From: Bacteroidota bacterium
GTDB lineage: Bacteria > Bacteroidota > Bacteroidia > Flavobacteriales_D > Crocinitomicaceae
Length of the DNA stretch: 18,087 nucleotides
Assembly (NCBI GenBank): GCA_024280195.1
Contig: JAJRQP010000325.1
Coordinates: forward strand, 1-18,087
Direction of reading: 5' to 3'
The notes below the pieces were generated by a model. The model saw only the letters and a program-made list of their open reading frames with translations, ran no database searches and was not told the DNA's origin. Position 1 is the stretch's first letter, and the number at the start of each line of letters is the position of its first letter. Below, in pieces: positions 7,501-14,410 of this stretch. A program made the translations under genes and the position numbers.

Positions 7501-8255
7501 AGTAGTTGTGATTTAGGAATGAAATGTTCTGGGAGTGATAATTTTAATTGCTTCAAATCTTTGATCCTTTTTAAATCTTCTTGAATTGAATCAATGGTTT
7601 GTTGTTCGCAACCTAGTGCTTTTACAATTTCCAAGGTTCCACTTTCGTCGGTCATTTCTTTCTGTTGCAAGGCAAAAAGTAAATGATAAAGTACATCCTC
7701 ATGATTTTGATAATCGAAGAATGAATAATATTCTAATTGATTGTGCTTAACTATAGTTAATTGGAAATTATCCTTGTGTAATATCACAGTTGCTTTTAGG
7801 TAGAATGCATTTTCATTCAAAATTTTTCGAAGAATATGTGTTCCTTCATTTTGAATAGTGACTCTAGGAAACTTCATTACAAAGTATCGTTTTGTCCAAC
7901 TTCTTGTCGAGTAGACATTGACAATACTGTGTTCCGCTATTCTATTGTACTCAATGTTGAAGTCGTTTGCACATTCTCCAAAACACAACTTGTAAATTGC
8001 TTGAGGAGAAGATTCTGCAAATACATTATTTGGAACTAAAGAAGATTTGTTAGATGCCTCAGATAAGATTGTTTCATCGTATTCAGATGAAATAAAAGAA
8101 TTTAATTCTATGAATGCATCTAGTTCTTTTTTACTTTCAGAATAATCTGAGGAACTTAAAAGAACCGTTGCTTCTTTAGAAACAGCATTATTGACAATTG
8201 AAGAAAACCGAATTTCTTGACCTGCAATTTCAATGGTTAAATGAGAATTGCTCAT
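7491..8255 (-). CDS. DUF3822 family protein
   Basis: The 254-residue soluble protein fits the Bacteroidota-restricted DUF3822 group in length, in its position just upstream of rsmD, and in segments such as SSLVPNNVF (70-78) and the FVMKFPRVTI and LQLTIV-like beta strands. There is no signal peptide and no membrane helix. From memory the family is related in fold to actin-like ATPases, but I see no clear nucleotide-binding signature here, so I assign no activity. It starts 3 bp after the membrane-protein gene stop and its 3' end overlaps rsmD by 10 bp, which suggests a link to ribosome maturation or simply a conserved operon. Assignment rests on context plus short motifs, not on a search. Confidence 0.72.
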   Translation of the reverse strand: MSNSHLTIEIAGQEIRFSSIVNNAVSKEATVLLSSSDYSESKKELDAFIELNSFISSEYDETILSEASNKSSLVPNNVFAESSPQAIYKLCFGECANDFNIEYNRIAEHSIVNVYSTRSWTKRYFVMKFPRVTIQNEGTHILRKILNENAFYLKATVILHKDNFQLTIVKHNQLEYYSFFDYQNHEDVLYHLLFALQQKEMTDESGTLEIVKALGCEQQTIDSIQEDLKRIKDLKQLKLSLPEHFIPKSQLLCV

Positions 8256-8258
8256 TCT

Positions 8259-9143
8259 TTATTCTTCCCAAGAACCACCTAGTTCATTTAGATTCTTAGA
8301 TCCAAAGTACATTGTTCCTTGTTCTTTATTTCCATAAGGAATTCTACCTTCAACTCGAATAGTAGGGAAAGATTCATCACCAATCTTTACGGAATCCTTT
8401 ACTTCAAGGCTCCACAAGTCTTTCGTGTGAGGAATAATAGGTAATGAGTCTGCAGAAAATTTGTAGAAACCTAACTTCGTTCTGTTTGCAACATATGATT
8501 TACTTGCGAACTTAATTTTCATTAAATCTCTTTGAATGGTATCTCTCACGAAGTTTTTAAAGTCTTTCTCCCAATTTGGACCTTCTTTCCATAATGAAAG
8601 ACGGTAAGCTTCTTGTTCTGACATGTCATTATCTACAGGAGGGTTTCCTGTGTAAAGGTATTTGTTTTCAACTGGATCAACTTTTCTAGATGGAACAGAA
8701 CCAATTGAATTAGGAACAGGTACCGTTCCATTTTTTACAAAATCTACAAATTCTGACCATTCAGCAATGTACTTCCCTGTTTTTTCTTTGTGTACTTTTT
8801 GTACATATCTGATGTCTTGTAAGTTTTGTACAGACAAAGATTGACATGCTTTTGCATTTTCTTGGTAAGTCAAAGTAGTTTTAACACTGTTGTATGACAA
8901 AAATAAAGCGACTAATCCAGCAATACCAGATCCAATTCCTAGAATATACACTAACGATGAATTAAATTTACCTGTACTAAAGGCAATACTTAGAGCTGCT
9001 GCAATCAACATCATTACTGCTGCAATCATAAAACCAGCGCCTTGGTCTTGTGCTATTCCAATGTAAACCATTAATAAACCAATGATTAAGAATAAAGCAG
9101 GTACGGTATATTTTTTTAATAGAATTGAAAGATTACTTGTCAT
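8259..9143 (-). CDS. Three-TM membrane protein with periplasmic domain, unknown function
   Basis: The 294-residue protein starts with three predicted membrane helices (about 13-30, 36-56, 64-83) and continues as a soluble domain of about 210 residues, likely periplasmic. That domain begins with a long helix (about 94-122, including QNLQDIRYVQKVHKEKTGKY), followed by a W-x-E-F-V-D-F motif (129-135). This order resembles a widespread uncharacterised Bacteroidota group and loosely recalls the helix-plus-globular layout of type II pseudopilins. I do not know its function. It is the first gene of the DUF3822-rsmD-coaD operon, with a 3-bp gap to the next gene. A perfect -7 box lies 27 bp upstream, at 9171-9178. 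Confidence 0.75.
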   Translation of the reverse strand: MTSNLSILLKKYTVPALFLIIGLLMVYIGIAQDQGAGFMIAAVMMLIAAALSIAFSTGKFNSSLVYILGIGSGIAGLVALFLSYNSVKTTLTYQENAKACQSLSVQNLQDIRYVQKVHKEKTGKYIAEWSEFVDFVKNGTVPVPNSIGSVPSRKVDPVENKYLYTGNPPVDNDMSEQEAYRLSLWKEGPNWEKDFKNFVRDTIQRDLMKIKFASKSYVANRTKLGFYKFSADSLPIIPHTKDLWSLEVKDSVKIGDESFPTIRVEGRIPYGNKEQGTMYFGSKNLNELGGSWEE

Positions 9144-9170
9144 AATGCTTCTTTTAATTTAGTGTTTCAA

Positions 9171-9178
9171 CAAAACTA
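9171..9178 (-). promoter_or_regulatory. Predicted -7 promoter box of the rsmD-coaD operon
   Basis: The minus strand reads TAGTTTTG, a perfect TAnnTTTG match 27 bp before the first start codon of the operon. No good TTTG is found at the -33 distance. The 162-bp gap to the divergent helicase gene otherwise holds only AT-rich sequence. Confidence 0.45.
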
Positions 9179-9305
9179 CAATTTTTTAGATTTTAGAAGC
9201 ATTCATTGGCTAGTTTTTTTGAACCTTTTACTCAATGAGTTGATTATTTGAAGAATTTCCACCTAAAAAAGAACTAAACCATTAAAAGAAAGTAGATTTA
9301 CATCA

Positions 9306-10724
9306 ATGTCGCAAGAGTCATTTTATACAACCGTTGTTAATTTGTTTGGATTAGTTCCAACGGAACATCAGCAAGAACTGTTGCAACAACTAGAAGCCTT
9401 TATCAGAAAAAGGGATGGTAAAAACTTATTTGTTCTTACAGGTTATGCAGGGACAGGTAAAACTTCTGTGTTAGGTGCATTCGTAAAAGCATTGAATCAT
9501 TACAAAGTAAAAACCAAACTGCTAGCGCCAACAGGAAGAGCAGCAAAAGTTTTTTCGCATAAAGCAAACCAGGAAGCCGGGACGATTCATAAACATATTT
9601 ATAGAAGAAAATCCAAGGTTGAAATAACAGCAGGGTTAAGCTTACAGAAAAATTTATTTAAAAACACCGTCTTTTTTGTTGATGAAGCTTCTATGATTGG
9701 GGATTATACACTGACTAAAGATGGTGGAGTGAGTGCTCGTAATTTATTAGAGGATCTCATTGAGTATGTTTTTACAGGGGAGAATTGCAAATTGATATTA
9801 ATTGGTGATTCGGGACAGTTGCCACCGGTTGGGAGTGATTTTTCTCCAGCACTTAGTTTGGAATATTTGGAGAATCATTTTTTAGATGTATCGCTGTACT
9901 CTTATCATTTGGTAGAGGTTCTTCGGCAAGCTGAAGATTCAGAAGTATTGAGAAATGCAACTTTACTTCGCAATACTGATTGGGTAGATTATCCAAAATT
10001 TGAACTAAAGAAGGGAACAGACCTCGTTAGGATAAGTGGTTTAGAATTGCAAGATGAACTAGAAAGTAGTTTTGGAAACTTTGGTCAAGAAGAAACGATA
10101 TTGATTACAAGGTCTAACAAACAAGCGAATCAATATAATCAGCATATTCGAGCAAGAATTCTTTGGTACGAAGAGTTACTTTGCTCTGGAGACTGCCTGA
10201 TGGTTGTTAAAAATAATTACTTCTGGCTCGGAGATGATACAAAGATTGGTTTTATTGCAAACGGAGAATTGATAAAGATTGTTCGAGTTCGAAAAGTGGA
10301 GGAGATGCATGGTTTTGAGTTTGCACATGTAATTGTTCGCTTTGTTGATTACGAAGACTTGGGCGATATCGAATTAATTATACATACGGAATCCCTAACA
10401 GTTGAAGGACCATCTTTATCTAGAGCAAGAATGAAGGATCTTTTTTATTCTGTAGAAAGAGATTACGCACACCTCAGAAACAAGAAAGAGAGATACGATG
10501 CAATTCTTGCAGATAAATACTTCAATGCTTTGCAGGTAAAATATGCCTATGCAGTGACTTGTCATAAATCACAAGGTGGACAATGGAGCGACGTGTACAT
10601 CGACCAAGGTTTTATCAATGAAGAAATTCTTGGTCAAGACTATTATCGTTGGTTATATACTGCCTTGACAAGAGCAACAAATAAGGTCTACTTAGTGAAT
10701 TTCGCAGATGAATTCTTCGAGTAA
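9306..10724 (+). CDS. ATP-dependent RecD-like DNA helicase (superfamily 1)
   Basis: The 472-residue protein shows the superfamily 1B helicase motifs in order: Walker A GYAGTGKT (46-53), motif Ia LLAPTGRAA (72-80), Walker B FVDEASM (124-130), motif III IGDSGQLPPVG (166-176), and the C-terminal TCHKSQGGQW (418-427) and YTALTRA (451-457) of the UvrD_C_2/RecD fold. It is shorter than RecD2 proteins and lacks their N-terminal helix-hairpin-helix region, fitting the compact RecD-like helicases of Bacteroidota that sit beside DUF3822/rsmD. It should move 5' to 3' on single-stranded DNA; its partners are unknown. It is divergent from the rsmD operon. A degenerate -7-like TAGATTTA (9293-9300) lies 5 bp before the ATG, but I do not call it a promoter with confidence. 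Confidence 0.93.
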   Translation: MSQESFYTTVVNLFGLVPTEHQQELLQQLEAFIRKRDGKNLFVLTGYAGTGKTSVLGAFVKALNHYKVKTKLLAPTGRAAKVFSHKANQEAGTIHKHIYRRKSKVEITAGLSLQKNLFKNTVFFVDEASMIGDYTLTKDGGVSARNLLEDLIEYVFTGENCKLILIGDSGQLPPVGSDFSPALSLEYLENHFLDVSLYSYHLVEVLRQAEDSEVLRNATLLRNTDWVDYPKFELKKGTDLVRISGLELQDELESSFGNFGQEETILITRSNKQANQYNQHIRARILWYEELLCSGDCLMVVKNNYFWLGDDTKIGFIANGELIKIVRVRKVEEMHGFEFAHVIVRFVDYEDLGDIELIIHTESLTVEGPSLSRARMKDLFYSVERDYAHLRNKKERYDAILADKYFNALQVKYAYAVTCHKSQGGQWSDVYIDQGFINEEILGQDYYRWLYTALTRATNKVYLVNFADEFFE

Positions 10725-10751
10725 GAATTTATAGTCTTCTTCTATAAGTAC

Positions 10752-10813
10752 AATAATTAGTGATTGTAATCGAAAATTATTATGTTTTTTAGCGTTTTAA
10801 ATCACTAATTATT
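10752..10813. repeat. 14-bp perfect inverted repeat across repeat units 1 and 2
   Basis: AATAATTAGTGATT at 10752-10765 is the exact reverse complement of AATCACTAATTATT at 10800-10813, with a 34-bp loop. It overlaps the 32-bp tandem array. Possible roles are a two-site operator, or a hairpin in a transcript arriving from the helicase gene. Confidence 0.85.
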
Positions 10814-10852
10814 ATGTTTTTTAGTGGTTTTAATCGAAAATTGTTATATTTG
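10757..10852. repeat. Three tandem 32-bp repeats upstream of the AAA_14/DUF4143 gene
   Basis: Units start at 10757, 10789 and 10821, exactly 32 bp apart, with no spacer. By eye units 1 and 2 agree at 25 of 32 positions, 1 and 3 at 27, and 2 and 3 at 23. All start TTAG, and share AATC near position 12 and a run ending TTA-T at 24-27. The last eight bases are TATGTTTT in units 1 and 2 and TATATTTG, a perfect -7 box, in unit 3. The period is about three helical turns, so equal sites would face the same side of DNA. Confidence 0.9.
10845..10852 (+). promoter_or_regulatory. Predicted -7 promoter box of the AAA_14/DUF4143 gene
   Basis: TATATTTG matches TAnnTTTG fully and ends 5 bp before the ATG at 10858. 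With the usual -7 placement, transcription would start at or within a few bases of that ATG, giving a leaderless or almost leaderless mRNA. No TTTG is seen at the -33 distance, so an activator or the repeat array may replace it. Confidence 0.5.
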
Positions 10853-10857
10853 TGGAG

Positions 10858-11988
10858 ATGATTTCAAGAATAACAATAGAAAATATAGATAAAAAACTGT
10901 TCAAAGGAAAAGCAATTTTACTCTTTGGGGCAAGGCAGGTTGGAAAAACAACCCTTCTTGAATATTTAATAAATGAAAGAAAAGAAAAAGTTCTTCATTT
11001 GAATGGAGACGAACCAGATATTAGAGAAATTTATTCAAGTGTTACTTCAACTCAGTTGAGAGCGTACATTGGTAATAATAAAATTTTATTCATTGACGAG
11101 GCACAGCGGATTCCAAATATTGGTTTAACGCTTAAATTGATTACTGATAAATTAAAAGATGTTCAGGTAATTGCAACTGGATCATCTTCCTTTGAAATGG
11201 CAAATAAAATGAATGAACCATTAACAGGGAGAAAGTTTGTCTTTAATTTATTTCCGCTTTCTTTTCAAGAAATGGTTGATCATCATGGTTTATTAGAAGA
11301 AAAAAGAAACCTAGAACAACGATTAATTTACGGATCCTATCCTGAAATAGTCAGTTATCCTGAAGATAGTCTAGAGTTGTTGAAATTATTAGCAGACAGT
11401 TATTTATATAAAGATGTATTGATGCTAGATTCTATAAAACGCCCAAAATTGTTGGAGAAAATATTGCAAGCATTGGCATTGCAGGTTGGTAATGAGGTGT
11501 CGTACAATGAAATTGCCCAATTAGTTGGTGCAGACAAAGGAACCGTAGAGAAGTACATCCATCTTTTTGAGCAAACGTTTGTCATTTTCACTCTTCCATC
11601 GTACAGTAGAAATGTAAGAAACGAACTTAAGAAGAGCAAGAAAATATATTTCTACGATTGTGGAATTCGAAATGCAATTATTAGCAATTTTAATTCTATA
11701 CACAAGAGGTCAGATGTTGGCGCTTTGTGGGAGAATTATTTGATTTCTGAAAGAATCAAAAAAATGCATTACCAAGGGGATTCAGTCAGTTCTTATTTTT
11801 GGAGAACAACCCAACAGCAAGAAATAGATTTTGTTGAAGTAGAGCAAAATGGTATTCATGCCTACGAATTTAAGTGGAATGACAAAGTGAAGGTTAAATT
11901 CTCCAAAACGTTTACAAATGCATATCCAAAAGCAGAAGTAGAAGTCATTTCTACCAAGAATTACGAGAATTTTTTATTAAGCAAATAA
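10858..11988 (+). CDS. AAA_14/DUF4143 family ATPase
   Basis: The 376-residue protein has an N-terminal AAA_14 domain with Walker A GARQVGKTT (24-32), Walker B ILFIDEAQRI (76-85) and sensor-1-like ATGSSS (106-111), then FPLSFQEM (132-139). A winged-helix-like stretch (about 205-245, VSYNEIAQLVGADKGTVEKY) follows. The C-terminal DUF4143 domain has YFYDCGIRNAI and ALWENYLISE, then EIDF (322-325) and EFKW (337-340), the spaced acidic/Lys residues of PD-(D/E)xK nuclease-like folds. The family is common and multi-copy in bacteria and archaea, of largely unknown function. I choose ATG 10858 over GTG 10852 because the GTG overlaps the -7 box. Its stop is 6 bp from that of the convergent 756-aa gene. 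Confidence 0.92.
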   Translation: MISRITIENIDKKLFKGKAILLFGARQVGKTTLLEYLINERKEKVLHLNGDEPDIREIYSSVTSTQLRAYIGNNKILFIDEAQRIPNIGLTLKLITDKLKDVQVIATGSSSFEMANKMNEPLTGRKFVFNLFPLSFQEMVDHHGLLEEKRNLEQRLIYGSYPEIVSYPEDSLELLKLLADSYLYKDVLMLDSIKRPKLLEKILQALALQVGNEVSYNEIAQLVGADKGTVEKYIHLFEQTFVIFTLPSYSRNVRNELKKSKKIYFYDCGIRNAIISNFNSIHKRSDVGALWENYLISERIKKMHYQGDSVSSYFWRTTQQQEIDFVEVEQNGIHAYEFKWNDKVKVKFSKTFTNAYPKAEVEVISTKNYENFLLSK

Positions 11989-11994
11989 TGATTT

Positions 11995-14265
11995 TTAGAG
12001 CTCACTTAGCTTAAATGAAGTTATACCAACACTAACTTTAACTCGTGCCATTTCTTTGTTAAAACGGTCAATGACAATTGTTGCCTGTTCTCTACTTAAA
12101 TATTTCCCTGCCAAAACATTAATTTCTGTTTTTAGTGCTTTTAAAATGCTTGCAGTTCTATAAGTGCTTAAAATATCATTTTTAGATAAATGATACTTAT
12201 TCATTCCAGAAGAAAGTGTCTGGTTAGAAACGTTAACATTAGAAATTACTGGATCGGTGTAAGAATTGACCTCTAGTTGAATCTCTCGATTCATGTGAAT
12301 AAAAACTTCGGATTTCCTTAAACGAACAAATGAAGAATCACTTTTTGGTTTTCCCTTTGGGTAACTATTTAGTTCTTTCGCTTGATTATTTTTTACTGTT
12401 TGAACTCCATTCCATTTACCAATTCCTTGTCCTCTAGCGATAATTGAAAAAGGTACTTTTTTGTCTAACATTCCTTCAAAAAACACACGTAAAGCAACAC
12501 TGTCTTTTTGTGAGAAAAGAGCATTTGGCAAATCCCATTTATCTGAAGCAAAGACATCTGTCAATTCTAGGTTGATTCTTGCGTTGTAATTCGGAGCAGC
12601 ATCCATAACATTGATGTGCAACATTACTTCGTCGGCAGATTTAGACAAGCAAGACTCTGGAATGGCAATTAAACGAACCTCAAAATCTTGAACGCTATCG
12701 GTTGCCGGAAACTTGAATTCTTGCGTTAGAATGTCAAAACTAGTAGAGTCTTCAAATAGGTACATTCCGTCATTTTCTTCAAAATTCGCCCATCGGTTGC
12801 CCATTAATTGTTGATAGATATCTAGTTTTCTTTGATAAACAGCCATTAGATCAATTGCTTCGGACTTTTGAGCTTCTAGCTCTTTGATTTTTCGTTTGTA
12901 CATCTCGAACAAGTTGTACAGTCCAACAATTGTGTTTTGCAACTTTTTTCGTTCTTTACGGCTAGAATTAGTGGTTGGTGTACCATCAAATGAGCCAGAT
13001 CCTTTTTTGATTGCTTTCCGTTTAGATTTTTTCACTCTTCGAGAAGGCTTTTTAGAAGTTGTGATAGGAGAATAACCTAAGTCAGAATAATCTTTCTCTC
13101 GTTTTTCAATTTTTAATTCGGTGTTGTCCTTTTTCTTATTATTATATTCAATCCAGTGGTCAAAACCTTTCTTGCCGTAAATCATTTCGTTTAGCTTGGC
13201 AATTTTATTGTGTTCCAAATCATTGATAATCGATTGAAAAGTAGTCCCCTCCGAGAAAGTAGAATCAGGAGACAAGAAACGTGTATCCTTAGAACCAAAA
13301 AGGTGGTAGTTCAATCCATTTTTTTCTATAACAACTGTCGTTTGCTTTTCAGAATTATATCCCCAAACATCAAAATGAAGATTTGTTTCTCTATTATTCC
13401 CTGCTGTTTTAAGATCATTGATGGAATAACGCATCGGTTCTATTTCCTCTTTTGTTTTTCTTTTGACTACGGTTTTCTCAATAATCAATTGATAAGGGAA
13501 TAAGCCAACAGCTTTTGGAAGACCTTTGTTCCATCTGCCTCGTTCGTCTTTTTCACGTTCTTCTAGAACACCTGTTGTAGAGCTGCCATCACCAGCTGCC
13601 ACTAGAATATTGTCAAATTGATTGGCTTTTCCTCCAAGTGCTTTAAATATTTCGAATGCTCTTTGTGAAACGTACGCATTAATGGCATAGTTAATTGCGT
13701 TTAGTGCTGTTAATTCATCTGTTTTTGTTGGTAAGCGCAAAGATTGAATAAGCATTTTTTTATCATCCAAAGTTAAACTTGGATTCATTAAGTTTTGCAT
13801 CTTAGAAATAGGCTTCAACTTACCATCAATCGTTTGTGTAATGCTAGGAGGGAGTTTCTCTAATAAGAATTTCTCATAAGTTTCATATTCATTGGTGTAT
13901 TGCTTAAGGTTATCAGAAGAGCGTTTTTCTAAAAGAACTTTATTGAGTTCCCAAATCGCCATTTTATTAGCTGCTTCAGCAATCAGTCCTTTAGAAGATT
14001 TAGCAATTTCTTCCTTCCGTATTACAAGAAGTTCAGGTTTGTTGATGATGAGTATCTCAATTGAATCAAAATTCACTTTTTTATTAGGGAATAAAACTTC
14101 AGGTCCTTGATAATCAAAATAGCGACCAAAGTTATTATTCAATATTGGACTTTTTTTAACAATGTGGTAGAGGTATGCTCTTTCCTCTGGGTTTAAATCT
14201 TCATTAATTTGACAATAAGAAGTGATTGAGAAAAGAGTAAATATCAATAAATAAAGTGTCTTCAT
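11995..14265 (-). CDS. Large secreted protein of unknown family, basic linker and coiled coil
   Basis: The 756-residue protein has a signal peptide (MKTLYLLIFTLFSITSYC|Q), so it is exported; the Cys at 18 is not in a convincing lipobox. Residues about 25-400 are mixed alpha/beta with no motif I recognise. Residues 404-441 are strongly basic (SKKPSRRVKKSKRKAIKKG and SRKERKK around a Gly/Ser/Thr linker). A predicted coiled coil follows (about 442-490, LFEMYKRKIKELEAQKSEAI). The C-terminal third is beta-rich, and ends in a helical segment with ALKTEINVLAGKYLSREQATIVI. There is no T9SS C-terminal domain and no transmembrane helix after the signal. I do not know the function; a scaffold or a surface-binding role is only a guess. 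A weak promoter (TTTG 14326-14329, TACATTCG 14302-14309, minus strand, 16-bp spacer) may precede it. Confidence 0.8.
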   Translation of the reverse strand: MKTLYLLIFTLFSITSYCQINEDLNPEERAYLYHIVKKSPILNNNFGRYFDYQGPEVLFPNKKVNFDSIEILIINKPELLVIRKEEIAKSSKGLIAEAANKMAIWELNKVLLEKRSSDNLKQYTNEYETYEKFLLEKLPPSITQTIDGKLKPISKMQNLMNPSLTLDDKKMLIQSLRLPTKTDELTALNAINYAINAYVSQRAFEIFKALGGKANQFDNILVAAGDGSSTTGVLEEREKDERGRWNKGLPKAVGLFPYQLIIEKTVVKRKTKEEIEPMRYSINDLKTAGNNRETNLHFDVWGYNSEKQTTVVIEKNGLNYHLFGSKDTRFLSPDSTFSEGTTFQSIINDLEHNKIAKLNEMIYGKKGFDHWIEYNNKKKDNTELKIEKREKDYSDLGYSPITTSKKPSRRVKKSKRKAIKKGSGSFDGTPTTNSSRKERKKLQNTIVGLYNLFEMYKRKIKELEAQKSEAIDLMAVYQRKLDIYQQLMGNRWANFEENDGMYLFEDSTSFDILTQEFKFPATDSVQDFEVRLIAIPESCLSKSADEVMLHINVMDAAPNYNARINLELTDVFASDKWDLPNALFSQKDSVALRVFFEGMLDKKVPFSIIARGQGIGKWNGVQTVKNNQAKELNSYPKGKPKSDSSFVRLRKSEVFIHMNREIQLEVNSYTDPVISNVNVSNQTLSSGMNKYHLSKNDILSTYRTASILKALKTEINVLAGKYLSREQATIVIDRFNKEMARVKVSVGITSFKLSEL

Positions 14266-14301
14266 AAAAGAATGTTTCTGTATGTATAACCTGATTAGTT
14301 A

Positions 14302-14329
14302 CGAATGTAACACCAAATAGTTGACCAAA
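14302..14329 (-). promoter_or_regulatory. Weak predicted promoter of the 756-aa protein gene
   Basis: On the minus strand, TTTG (14326-14329) is followed after 16 bp by TACATTCG (14302-14309), 7 of 8 to TAnnTTTG. The spacer is shorter than usual. The -33 area overlaps two direct ACCAAAT copies (14312-14318 and 14324-14330 on the plus strand), 12 bp apart. Confidence 0.25.
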
Positions 14330-14349
14330 TTTAAAATGTGACATTTTTT

Positions 14350-14396
14350 AATTAACAAAGGGTGTTTAGTTCTTGACTAAACACCCTTTGTTAATT
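14350..14396 (-). terminator. Perfect 21-bp stem hairpin downstream of the SprB-type gene
   Basis: The arms 14350-14370 and 14376-14396 are perfect reverse complements around a 5-bp loop (TCTTG on the plus strand); the core is AAAGGGTGTTTAGT pairing with ACTAAACACCCTTT. It begins 14 bp past the stop codon of the leftward 918-aa gene, so it most likely ends that transcript. The U-tract is better on the plus strand (CTTTTT at 14397-14402), while the minus strand continues with A-rich sequence, so the polarity is unusual and it may work both ways. Confidence 0.7.
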
Positions 14397-14410
14397 CTTT
14401 TTAATAGTTA

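Noticed and set aside
9243..9250. ATTATTTG as the -7 box of the helicase gene
   Set aside because: It lacks the TA of TAnnTTTG and there is no -33 partner, so I kept it out of the feature list.
10711..10729. Hairpin at the helicase stop codon (AATTCTT / AAGAATT, 5-bp loop) as a terminator
   Set aside because: Only seven AT-rich pairs, overlaps the stop codon and has no clean T-run after it.
10757..10852. CRISPR-like array of three repeats
   Set aside because: The 32-bp units abut with no unique spacers and diverge from each other; no cas gene is near.
13210..13503. 97-codon plus-strand open frame inside the 756-aa gene
   Set aside because: Composition is that of an antisense frame (Phe/Ile/Arg/Cys-rich) with no start signal; the minus-strand gene is continuous through it.
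12239..14265. 756-aa protein as a lipoprotein because of Cys18
   Set aside because: The residues before the Cys (ITSYC) do not form a lipobox, and a Gln at 19 fits signal peptidase I cleavage as in the neighbours.
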